The notes under the pieces were generated by a model, which saw only the letters and a list, made by a program, of their open reading frames with translations, had not been told where the DNA came from and did not search any database. DNA of 64,000 nt from Hysterangium stoloniferum (lineage: Eukaryota > Basidiomycota > Agaricomycetes > Hysterangiales > Hysterangiaceae), in contig WHVD01000008.1 in assembly GCA_015178975.1 (NCBI GenBank), positions 1,542,867 to 1,606,866 of the forward strand. Direction: 5' to 3'. The position numbers and the translations under genes were made by a program. Numbering within the stretch: position 1 is the stretch's first letter; each line of letters starts with the position of its first letter. Of the stretch, positions 19,037 to 29,958 are shown piece by piece.

Positions 19037-21079
19037 TCAATTAGTAGTCCGTGGTGTCCGTATCTTAAAGACTCTCTGCGTCGATTCATGACGTTCTATT
19101 CCAACAATCTGCATGTAATCCTGTAAAATCGCATAATTTAAATGTCAAAATAGTGCCTCATCAGAAAATATTCTTTACCTTGGAGGCGAGACCAGAAGCC
19201 TTCCATGAGCTTGCGTTACTATAAATCATATCAGAAATAGGACAGTTCGTGTGCAAACACTGAACAATGCTAGTGGCGGCGCGTACTCCTTCGAAATACG
19301 CGCCCTGCCCACGATAGTCAGTAGGTAAAGCCAATCAAAAGTGAGTCACAAACATGTAAGAAGCCATAGTAATGGTCACTTGTCCCCTCTCCAGCGAACC
19401 ACAGCCTTTGCTCAACCGGCTCTCGCAAGAGTACAAACAACTCAGGAGGGAACGACGCCCCCCAGTTCGAATACGACCCACGGAACAGCGGGTCGCTGTC
19501 CCATCGTTTGAAAAGGATCTCTTCCGGCTCTGGGATGTCCTGGCCATACATAGAGCGCAACACGTCCATCATCTCGTCCTGAGTGGTAGCATCTGGCTGA
19601 CGTTCAATTCGGATTGACTCGCGGTCCGTCACCGTGACGAAGAGCACATGTGACCCGGGGAAGAAGCCCGGAAGATCGAGGGACTGCCAGGAACTGTAAT
19701 AACCACGACGTCCAGGGTCGGCATAGAGCTGGAACTGGGTCGGCGCCCAGAAGGTCGTGTTGAAGCGGAGGAATATCTTCGTGTAGGTCGCCTGGGATTG
19801 GAAATAATGTGACATGGAGGACGTCAAGCAGTGTTGTTGCTTACCATATTTGTTCCATGGATGGCATCTTGTTTCCAGAAGGGCAGAGTGGGATGAAAGG
19901 TCACGTCGTCGTTCTGAAGGACTCCAATTCTGTTTCGAAGTTATGAATTCAGTTCTCGGCTGGGATCTACAGCACTTACGAGAAAGTACACAATGCGTAT
20001 TCAGCTTGAATTGTGATGTTCTGATTTGTCTCAATGTGGACGCCTTCCCTGGAATAATGAATATTTGTAACGACATGGTTTAGAAATACACGGGTGTCAG
20101 AAATATTCAAGAACGAAGTCGCTTCGGACTGAAGAATAGTCTTGAATCCTCTCTGATCAATGACGAGATTTGCCTCATTAGAGAAACCTACAGTTGTTAA
20201 TGAGCAGGTTGATTCAAGTATGCGAATGAGGGTACCATTGAAAGTGTAGTTATTATTGTTCGCCGATGCAAAAAATGATGACACTTCAGGTGATTGACCA
20301 TACTCACTGGAAAAGTTTAGCGAAGACACAATAAATATTTCAACAAAAAACTCACTAGTCAAACGTGAAATATTCTGCAGCGTCATCAAGGTGAGTTCGC
20401 GGTTTATATCCCGCAAGACGAAACCCGGCTCGGGCAGAGAGGTCAGCTAGCTATATGATCAATTCGTGAGCAAAGACTAATATATGGAAAAAATGTTAAT
20501 AACTTCATTATTCATGCGTTCCTCTAAACAATAAAATCACAAAATATAAGTAGGAGCAGGAGATATAATTTTTTTCTTCCGAGTTACCCGCCACCATAAG
20601 ATATTGAGACCACCCATTGTGAACGTCGAACAATTCGTTGACCATGTTGGCGGGACCATTGTGATCATAAGTGGTCAGATTTCCGTAATCGGACGGGATG
20701 GTATCGAGTTCGTTTTTTAACGCCATTGCATAAATTGGATTAAGCTGAGTGGTTGCACCACCTAGTCCTTGAATCCAATTTGGGCCAAACTCTATCTTCA
20801 GACCGTTCTTGAACGCTCCATTCTGCATGCGTCCACCTTGATATACAATCAAAACAGAGTAAAAACCGTAGCATGACGGTAGAGGAGCAAATTACCAAGT
20901 TCAGATCTGCCTTCGATAATCACGAAATCCTGGATTCCCTGCTCATGAAGAGTCCTCGCAGCAGTGATGCCAGCCATTCCCCCGCCCAGGATGGCAACAC
21001 GAGCTTTGACAACATGCCCTGCCCCTATCGAGAGGAACGACAGGAGCCACAGCGACAAAAATAATTTCTGTTCAAGCAT
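19037..21079 (-). CDS. FAD-dependent polyamine oxidase-like enzyme, gene 1
   Basis: About ten exons start at ATG 21079. A signal peptide (MLEQKLFLSLWLLSFLSIGAG) leads into the dinucleotide fold VAILGGGMAGITAARTLHEQ and the GGRM motif across the first intron. GPNWIQGLG follows, then the substrate-domain stretches KPRTHLDDAAEYFTFD and NLVIDQRGFKTIL. The C-terminal FAD motif is RLWFAGEGTSDHYYGFLHGAYFEG. The last exon is inferred (19039-19130, stop TGA 19037-19039). Enzymes of this family oxidise polyamines or other amines, releasing hydrogen peroxide and an aldehyde; the signal peptide suggests action outside the cell. It is a diverged paralogue of genes 2 and 3. A TATA-like ATTTATACTATGG lies about 80 bp upstream. 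Confidence 0.88.
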
Positions 21080-24060
21080 TCGGAAAGGTTTGGATATTAC
21101 TGTAAGACAGCAGCGTGGAAAAGATGGACCAAGCCCTCCAGAGCACAGGGGACCTCCATAGTATAAATCAGATTTTAAACGCTATCTGACAATCAACCCG
21201 GCGGCGAGCCTTTCCCCTAACCACGATAACGAGCCATGCCGGAATAGGGAATATTTTCAGCATGGTAGCACTTAATAGATAATGGATCATTGGCGCCCGC
21301 GCTAGTTAGGCAACCCACACCAAGCCTCACGACCAATCGCCAGCTGACCGATCCTGAAAAGCGATGGACCATCCAGTTTGGAAGTTCCCTAGTTATTTCC
21401 CGTACGAAAGTTTGGTATCTAGATGTGGTTTGATATATGAATATGATTTGGATTTGGATCCGATCTTGTTTTGCAGCTGGCGCTTTTGGGCAACTTCCTT
21501 CTCTCCACCCATGCTTCAGGGTTATATGAACCTTCCCACAGACGTCTGCCACTTTATTTTTATCTTGTGTGTCTACCTTGAGTTCTTCACATGAGGCCCA
21601 CTCGTGTCCTACTTATTGGGAAGGAAAAGCACAAGCTTGTAGAGTAAACTACGTGTTCGTACAACAGTATTGTCACACCTACGCTGCTAAATTGGCCGAC
21701 CCTCATTTCGATGTCTCGCAATGAAAGCGGTTCTCTCTTCTATCTTACCCAGGCTACGTGGCTGGTTTCTTTTGCACGGCTACGTCTAAAAGTTCAAGGG
21801 CCATGTCATATTTGGGACAATCGGGCAGCTTCTCCTTCATCAGGAAATGGGGAAATCTGTCTCTATGCCGGCTAGCCTGACCTTGAGCTAGGTGCGCTAG
21901 GACCACTCGGCGGATTTATCATTATCTCTATAACTGGTCACGCCACAGAACGTCCGAATCACGACTGCCACGTCACCACACACACGACCGATGGAGGTTG
22001 CTTGTCACGTCCCGACACATCAGCACAGTATCCACCGAAACCATCTGATGCTGTTTTTCAAGTGTACCATGCTACCAGTAGTGCTCGGTTCTAGCTGACT
22101 GTATCTATGGATGTATGTATTCTAGCCAGGCACTCTATTCCAGAATTCCAGAGCTTCTTCCCATCAGCCAAGGCGCGCTGTTCCATTTTTCTGATGCCAC
22201 CGGGTATTTGACACCCACCAGATCTTGGATAACTGAATAAATATAGATATCCTTGGGCTCCTACTAATATTTGAGTGTTTACATGACATTCACTATACCC
22301 AACAATTCATCGGGCATAATTATCAACAAATTGGTCGAGGTTATGTCAATAGTTCCTAGGTCAAATAATCAGTTGATGTATTTAGTATATTAGTATACAC
22401 AGCACGGAGGCTCAAATACTCGGTTTCGGAATATCCATATAAAGTCTTCCAGAGAATCTTCAAATGTATAAATTTTAGTGTATTCTCTGAGCATTTTTCC
22501 AAGTTGAACTGTATATCTGGAAACTGCCCAGAGAATTCTTCAAAATATACATAATTTTCCGCTTGTATAACATATTTTCCCCGAGTGTTGGAGGATATGC
22601 CAAGATCAAATATTTGCGCGCAATGAGTTCCAGTATTCTGAGATCGAGGATCCATCAAGCGTTGTGTACATGTATATCAGTAACATCATGGAGGCTGCCG
22701 TTGTCATTCAGTGGCAAAAGTAACTTCCAACTTTCTTTGCGATATCATTTAGCCCGATTCCTGTTCCAATTCGTCAGCCGAGGTGATTACCAGCATGCCA
22801 GAAGTCGATTCATTGAACATTGTTCGGAAGAACCAATGGAGCATTGTTTGGAAGAACCAATGGAACATTGTTCGGAAGAATCAATATCCACTGCACATTG
22901 GATCAGACATATAGGAGGTTTATGTATATGGTGGCAGATTCGAGCTTTGGCACTCAGGCTGAGCCCATCGATCTCTTGATGGTGGTTGCGAGGACTAATT
23001 CATTCTCAGATCCAGGAGATACTACACAGCGATGCAGGTTATGTTGTTCCGTCGTATGTTCGAGTGCCTTTTTACCGCAGCCCTTTGCATATACGAACTG
23101 CCAATCTTTGCTGGCTACTTTCTACAGAACCTTCAAACGAGGGTCTGAAAGTTGACAAAGCTGGAGGAAGGGGAAGGGGTTCTGGAGAAGGCTAAAGTGA
23201 TGTTAGTATCATATGCACATTACTTCTCTTGTCTTTTCCCTTCACCTTATTCTTCCACTCGACCACGTGGTGTTGCTCGTCCTGGAGAGTCCATTAAACC
23301 CCACTCAGCTGTGCTGCTTATTCAATCTAACGGTATAGCCTCGTCTACCGTCACGATTGTCGCCCGACATACAAAGAATTACGACATCATATATGATTGA
23401 TGAAGAGCCACAGACAATCACGCGGCTCTGCAGACAAGCTCAAGCTCGCGCACGCGTATGATCGTGTAACATCACGCCTTAATACCCCTGTTTTTTTCGA
23501 TGGTCCATCTAGGCTGTTTTGGCGTGACCCCAAAGCTTCACCGTTCGTTGTTCCCTGGATGTCGATGAGATGGCTGGATTCAATTGAAGTGCCTTAGACA
23601 ACTCACTAGAACCACGTATTGAGCCAATTGAAGCATCTTGTCGGGTCCGGTTTGGGTTTGTCGACTAGTATTTGAATTTCATCTTGAGCTCTGTTCAAGA
23701 GGTTTGTGTGACGTACGCGTGTAGGTGGCAAGGAATCCAATTCGGAGAGGCTGGTGACAGTGGCGCGTGGTCGCGACGATGCGCATCTGACTGAAAGAAA
23801 TTGTAGGATTTGTGCGGATTGAACTCCCACTTTCATTCAACGTCAAATAGTAACCTTATTACATGTACCACATATTTCTACCACTGGTCCATCGAAAATA
23901 TCGGACAAGAGGAATCAATCTCAGCTTGGGCATGGAGCGATTGAGTAGAAGTGGAAGTGCATGGAACTTCCGTGCATTATTCTAAATCTCATTGCTATTA
24001 TGAATTCCGCAAAGTATTCATTTAAACGTTCGTCAGTACATTAATATGTGCGTATATGTG
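21080..24060. other. Gene-poor interval between oxidase genes 1 and 2
   Basis: No convincing gene was found in about 3 kb. The open frames at 22563-22979, 22820-23155 and 23152-23597 overlap a short tandem repeat and carry no recognisable domain. The first few hundred bases after 21079 should hold the promoter of oxidase gene 1. Confidence 0.5.
22817..22888. repeat. 24-bp tandem repeat, three copies
   Basis: The unit ACATTGTTCGGAAGAACCAA plus TGGA occurs at 22817, 22841 and 22865, with the last copy diverging at its end. One frame through it gives a repeated octapeptide-like pattern, but there is no supporting gene. Confidence 0.9.
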
Positions 24061-24206
24061 ACATATCCTTTTCGGAAAATATGCTCGACTCCGGCCAAGG
24101 TTCGTCATTTTCTCATGATCGTCGCATTCTTGTTCATTTACGGCCAAGTCATCTTCAAATTATCCCTTTCCCGGCCAAGTATCCCTATAAACACCAAAAT
24201 TTGACC
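24061..24206. repeat. Direct repeat flanking oxidase gene 2, left copy
   Basis: This stretch, ending TATCCCTATAAACACCAAAA, aligns with 26725-26865, which ends TATCCTCATAAACACCAAAA. Both contain a similar run of TTTTC-TCATGATC and further matches with small gaps. The left copy lies just 3' of oxidase gene 2 and the right copy upstream of it, as expected if a tandem duplication once existed here. Confidence 0.6.
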
Positions 24207-24219
24207 TCTGGGTGGTGGC

Positions 24220-26381
24220 TTATCTCCCAAGCGCCAACTGCCCGTCCTCTTCAAGGAACGTCTTCCCACACGCCGGGACAACAGCATGCTGAGACGCACT
24301 ACTCGGCGTGGCGGCGCAGGCCCCACGCAAACATTGCACAATGTTCGTCGCAGCATTCATACCCTCGAAGTACGCACCCTATCATAATAGCACCCACAAG
24401 TCAGTTCAAGAGCATAGGAAGAGGAAGAGGAGCTTGCCCCACCTGCAAAAACCCAAAATACTTAAAACTCGTCGCTTCCCCCGCAAACCACAACCTCGTC
24501 CTCAACGGTGCCCTCAGATTATCAAACACCGCAGGAGGGTACGACGTCCCCCAGTTCGAATACGTCCCTCTGAACAAGGGATCGCTGTGCCATCTCTTAA
24601 AATGAATCTGCACCGGATCCGGAATCTGCGTTCCGTTCTGTCCATACATGGACCTTAGGACGGCCATCATCTCCACCTTCGTGTCCTCGTCGCTCTGCCG
24701 CTCGATGCGGATGCTCTCGCGGCCAGTGACGGTCGAAAAGAGGACATGCGAGCCGGGGAGGAAGGTGGGGAGGTCGAGCGACTGCCAGACGGGGTAGTAC
24801 CCGCGCTTGCTGGGGTCCGCGTAGAGCTGGAACTGCGTGGGCGACCAGAAAGTCGTGTTGAAGACGAGGAATATTTTAGTGTATACTGCCTGTAGGTGTT
24901 ACAGTTAAGGGACGTAAGATCCGGGTGATGGAATAAATTCAATGAACGAATGAACGAATCGAGGAATGCACATACCATGTTCATCCCATAGATGGCTTCT
25001 TGTTTCCAAGCAGGCAACGGGGGACTGAATGTGACGTCGTCGTTTTGGAGGACACCGACGCTACAGTATATGCGGGATTAGATCATGTTAACTTCGCCGC
25101 CACCGCCATGTAATGTACAGCTACAAGCCAAAAAAAAAAGACTCACGAAAACGTACAAATCGCATAATCTGCCTCAATAGTCGGTCCGTCTTTCGTCTGA
25201 ATAGTCACACCAGTCGAGGTATACTTGATATTAGTGACCGTATGGCCTAGCAACAACCTGGAGTCTGTTTTGTTGAGGAACTTGAAAGCCTCCGTTTGTG
25301 CGATCGTCTTGAACCCACGCTGGTCGACCACGAGATTGTTTTCGTCGGAAAATCCTACATGGGTTTCAAGTTGGCGTGATGAGTAACGAGGACTAAATAG
25401 AAGCAGTACAACTACAGCTATTAAAAGTAATGCTGACCGTTGTAGGTAAAGTTGTTGTTCTCGGCGGAGGCTATGAAGGAAGAATCTTCGGGTGGTTCGG
25501 CGAATTCGCTGATATAATATTAATATGGTAGCATATAAGCGTCCAGTCCATCTCAATCTTTGCGACGGGGATAATGATACGCACAAATCAAAGGTGAAAT
25601 ACTCGGCGGCATCATCAAGAGACGTGCGCGGTTTGTATCCGGAAACACTCAGTCCAGCTCTGGCAGTCAGATCACCTTGCTGCGACGAAGTTAACCAGAC
25701 CATAATATGCCTGTTCGGTCCATACCTGATTAAGTATCCTTTCCCCTAGATGAAGGAGGTATTTAAAGTCAGATCGATTTTTTTTTAAGAAAAAATAAAA
25801 GTAAAATGCAGCCTTTTTCGGTACTAACCAGCAGCAGCGAGATACGCCGAAAACGCATCGTCCAAAGCATTCAACTCCTTATCCATATTTACAGGCCCAT
25901 GATTATCAAACGTAGCAAGATCACTAAAGTTCGAAAACACGGATGTAAGGTTGTCCTTGAGTGCGAGGGTGTAAATAGGATTCTGCGTGGCTCCTTCTCC
26001 CAGCCCTTGAACCCAGTTTGGGCCCAATTCAACCTTGGCGCCATTCGCTAAAGCGAAGTTCTGCATTCGTCCTCCTGTAGAACAAAAAAAGGCAGATCAG
26101 TTATTGATTATTAATTTAATTACATCAAGGAAAGGTGACGAAATGGCGACATACCAAGCTCGTCCCTCGCCTCCACAATGACGAAATCCTCCACCCCCTG
26201 CTCATGCAGCGTCCTCGCAGCGATGATACCTGCCATACCCCCGCCCAAAATAGCGACACGCGCCTTCACAACATTGGTTGTCTCGGCGGCAGCGGCGACT
26301 GTTTTGAAAGCAGACGACGCGAGTGCTGCACAAAGCGCGAGGGTGAGGACCGTGATGGCTCTCGATTTTGAATAGAGCATC
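24220..26381 (-). CDS. FAD-dependent polyamine oxidase-like enzyme, gene 2
   Basis: Nine exons match those of gene 3 one for one. Translation should start at the ATG at 26381 (MLYSKSRAITVLTLALCAAL); an upstream in-frame GTG is not needed. The signal peptide is followed by VAILGGGMAGIIAARTLHEQ, then GGRM and GPNWVQGLGEG. After this come KPRTSLDDAAEYFTFD, NNLVVDQRGFKTIAQ, and the large C-terminal exon ending RLWFAGEATSFKYFGFLQ. The last exon (GAYFEGMNAATNIVQC...) ends with TAA at 24220-24222. No frame break was seen. It is the closest relative of gene 3, in the opposite orientation about 7.6 kb away, and its upstream region shares a 17-bp motif with gene 3. It likely makes hydrogen peroxide from amines outside the cell; the substrate is not shown by the sequence. 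Confidence 0.88.
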
Positions 26382-26545
26382 CTCGTTGACACTGTGCAGC
26401 TGTAAAGTGAAGTGAATGGCTGCAGCTAGAGCTAGCTTGCAGGTAGGTTTTTATCGTGTTCCATGAATGTCGGTCGCTTGTTATCCCCATACATGCGTGG
26501 CCAGCCATAGGCGTAGACTGAAGGAGGTAAATGAGGAACATGAAC

Positions 26546-26562
26546 GATTCATCGCGTCTGCC
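26546..26562 (-). promoter_or_regulatory. Conserved 17-bp motif upstream of oxidase gene 2
   Basis: GGCAGACGCGATGAATC on the minus strand, 165 bp upstream of the ATG. It is identical to 33753-33769 upstream of gene 3, at almost the same distance. It may be a binding site or simply a well-kept part of the duplicated promoter. Confidence 0.55.
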
Positions 26563-26724
26563 GAGTCCACTGATGATGTCCGTGTCACGGCGGTCTGGCA
26601 GTCGAATAACATGAGATCCGCTCAAAAATTAATATCCACTGTAGGAAGAGCACATAGAGCTTTCGAATTTCGAAAAAACATTCATATAACTGTTCTTCAA
26701 TGCATTTTTGTGCGCACATATAAT

Positions 26725-26865
26725 ATATTTTTTCCAGGTTAAATACGCGACCTCCAGCGGCGGCAAGTATCGCCTTTTCATCATGATCATTTTTGGCATT
26801 GGTTTGTTTACGCCTTCAGATTATCCTTTCTCAGCCAATTATCCTCATAAACACCAAAACTCAAC
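26725..26865. repeat. Direct repeat flanking oxidase gene 2, right copy
   Basis: This is the partner of 24061-24206. It lies upstream of gene 2, between its promoter and the transcription factor gene, and could be the 3' flank of a lost oxidase copy. Confidence 0.55.
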
Positions 26866-27175
26866 GTCAAAACATCTGTATTCGAGCTTCGCCTTCGGCT
26901 AGCAAACTGAATAAAGCTCTGTTTCAAAGCGATTTCCTAACTACGAAACTTCAAATCATTTCCTAGATAATTCGACTGAACGGTTGATTGGGATATGAAG
27001 ATCAAAAAAATGTGCGCCGTATTCGGCCACTCTAAAAATTCAGATTCAAGAAAATTGCAATCATCGTGTGTGCACCGTGCCACTAGGATGTTGTCTTCGT
27101 ACTTCTTCGATTACGTATGGGGGCCTATTATCCTAACTGTGTCTTAAGAGTCACTCAGTCACATCATTATTGCGA

Positions 27176-29958
27176 CTAGGAGCCGTAAGGTCGAAGAGAG
27201 GGGTGCGTTGAGGAACCCTGCTCGTTATAATGGGACGTCCCCGGAGCTGGTAGACCTGAACGAGGTCCGAGGGAGATATTTGGTTGTATAGGTCGGGAAA
27301 GGCTGTCGCGATGGCCATATGGCACGGCGGGAAAGTGCTCTACCGAGACAGAAGCAGCAGTGGTAGGCGACTCCGTCGGAGTGTCTGACTCCCCGTCGCG
27401 AGCAGCATGAATCCATGTTCTGCAGCAAAAAAAAAGAAGAGAAAAAAGAAAAATCATCAGCACGCTATATACTTTTGCTACGGTATCAGGACTTACAACC
27501 CATGCCTTGCAGTAGCCCACCTGTGTAAGCAAGCGTACTGCATATCAGGGAAAAGGCATCAAAAATTCACCAAGCGCAGACTCACTGATCCTGCAACGCT
27601 TCCAAGATAGTGATGGAGAGATCCACAATGTCGTCTAGGTCTGCAGGCTCGATAATATACGGCGAACCCGAAGCCGGCATAGTCTCACTACCGACCTCAC
27701 TACTAGCTTGAGAGCGCGAAGAAGAGTCAAAGCAAACGGGCTCCGAGCCGTACAGCCTCGTATCATTGTTGAGAACCACAACGGCAACAAGCGTCACGAG
27801 GGAAATCAAACCCGGAACGTCGTTCATATATATGGGTGCATGATCATTGGGACATAGGCAACACCTCGTGTCTTTCATATTAAGTGCGCGGGAGAGCGCA
27901 TCGGAAATGTTAATGAATATGTCGGAGAAAAGCGGCCAGGCTGGAAAAAAATGATGGACAAGGCTGAGGGCCAGGTATGAATGAATAGAGGCAATAATAC
28001 CTTCCGTATGAGGTATCGGGGCGTCTCTGCCAGAGAAGAAGAACGTAAACATACATGTCCTCACCAGCCCCGACGCCATTTCGATTCGGCTAGATTGGAC
28101 ATCCTCGACTTTGGAATTATAGCCGTTAGGCACTGAGGAGGTTAAGGACGGGAGCTTCTCATGATTACGAAGCAGAATAACAACACTTACGAGGCGGTGG
28201 CGTAAAGGCCATCCATGCCTTCAATTCCTCGAGGATGTCTTTCAATGACGAACCACTCCCGTTTTTGCCTTGTTGTTCGAAATATTGTTGCTGCTATTGC
28301 AATATTCGCGATATTACATAAACGAGGCGAGACTAAATATCTAGCCGAAACTTACCTCATGCTGTGTGATTCTCTCGTAAATGTGAGAGAAATTTGCGTA
28401 TAGATTGAACGCTTCTATGGAAGGGGACTTTTCGGTAGGTGACGCCCGGAGGAAAGATTGACCATTTGAATTGCAGGGCGTCCAAAGACTATCGTCAATC
28501 GGCAAAGGAAGATCTGTCTCGATACTACACAGTATCATCACCGCAGTATTTTAGAGATTATGATCTAAATTACTCACTTCTGTTGTAGAGAAAGGCAGTT
28601 TTTTCCCGTTTCCAACCCCATAAGTCTCTCGGAAACCACGAGGCACCTATCCAAAAAATCATTTAGCTGATCATATGAAAACATGCCATGTCCAAGCGAA
28701 CCAAAAAGCCCTCTTCAACAACTCATTCTCGAGATTTATTGGTGTAGAGGTTTTGAGTCTGTGAAGGCCCTTTACTTGCGCCCTTCGTAGGGCAGCGCCC
28801 ACCATTACCCAACCAGAATGTCTATCAGGCAGACCTAGTAGAAATTGGTGGGCAAGCTATTCAAGTTGAAAGAGTATGTATCAATTAAACAAAGGCTCAG
28901 ACAAATTAAAGTACGTACATGAACGGTTTGTAATTGATTCAACGTAATGCTTTCCGTCGTATAAGTGAGTTTTTGTTGCATGCGATGATAGTACTTCCAA
29001 CCGGCACTCATCCTAGAGGCATCTTTCATCATGAATGTGGCTTCGTGAGTGCCTTCGAGATCATCCGTCCATTGTTGGAAAATATCGTTCGTGTCATCGG
29101 AAAGATTCAATCCAAAAGGGACTTTGGCAAGTACTCGTGGGTCAGGGCAATATCTGCTGGCCACAGCAAAGACTCCGAGCACGACACATGCAAAATCGGA
29201 GTCGTCCATATGGCGTTTTCTGATGAAGTCAGCTTCAAATGTAGGCCGATGGAGAAGTGGCCACAATATGTTGATGTGGCAAAAATAAGTATGTATGAGT
29301 GTGTGGCACAAATCCACAGGTGGAAATGGCGGGCACTGTGTCCTGAGGTTTATTTGGGACATGTTCTGTGAATGGGAGATATGATTATGATATTGATTAT
29401 AATGCTACCAAGGTATAATTCCTCACAAAAGTCACTTCTTTTGAATTTGAGTTCTTGTTGAAATCGTTCTCTTGATATATATCAATCACATGATTAGCAG
29501 GCGGAAATACCTGATATCAAGGCAAATAAGTATATCTTCATGGATGAGCCATGATTATGCTTGCCTGTCTGAGCAACCAGACAAGGCTCTCCTCACGGCA
29601 CTCAAGCTGCCTCCAGTATCTAGTAAACGGCATGATTAGATCACAGTTCTGTAAGGAAAACAAATAATAGCAACCCCTACTTTTTCGGTACAACAGGCTG
29701 CGACTTGACCATGCCAAAGGTACATACTACATTAGAATGTGCGCAGGTTGCGCAGAGCACGTCCAATCTCGGTCCAGGTTCTCTAAGGGCCGAGTCCATC
29801 TTATTACATCTCACTTTCTTCGTCCTGCACAAGTCGCATGCCACCATCATATTGCGCTGCCGTCTGCGATATTTGGGACTTGGAGTCACGACAAGATCCT
29901 TCGTTGACTCGACGCCCTTCATGCCTTTTCCTTGCTTATAATTCTGTAAGTAGGCCAT
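27176..29958 (-). CDS. Zn(II)2Cys6 transcription factor with fungal-specific regulatory domain
   Basis: The N-terminus (ATG 29958) carries a binuclear zinc cluster: CDLCRTKKVRC, then a long 17-residue loop, then CATCAHSNVVC. Downstream exons encode the fungal transcription-factor middle homology region: LIHTYFCHINILWPLLHRPT near 29240-29310, GWKYYHRM, HLAHQFLLGLPDRHSGWVMV, ENELLKRAFW and IDDSLWTPCN. The C-terminal part ends THPSLRPYGS with TAG at 27176. About ten introns were inferred. One, at 29511-29564, seems to be a GC-AG intron (CAG, then GCAAGC), and some joins between 27420 and 28130 are unsure. Such regulators act in the nucleus, often on nearby catabolic or secondary-metabolism genes. 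Its place between oxidase genes 2 and 3 makes it a candidate local regulator; that is inference. Confidence 0.82.

Larger units (their letters stand above)
26382..27175. promoter_or_regulatory. Promoter region of oxidase gene 2
   Basis: The first about 240 bp upstream of the ATG align with the upstream region of gene 3, including AAAACCTA(C/G)CT, CAAGCTAG and TTTCACTCTACAG-like stretches before the start codon. The remainder, beyond the right-hand direct repeat at 26725-26865, shows nothing recognisable up to the stop codon of the transcription factor gene. Confidence 0.55.

Noticed and set aside
22563-23597. Chain of plus-strand frames between oxidase genes 1 and 2
   Set aside because: They run through a 24-bp tandem repeat and do not join into a sensible protein.
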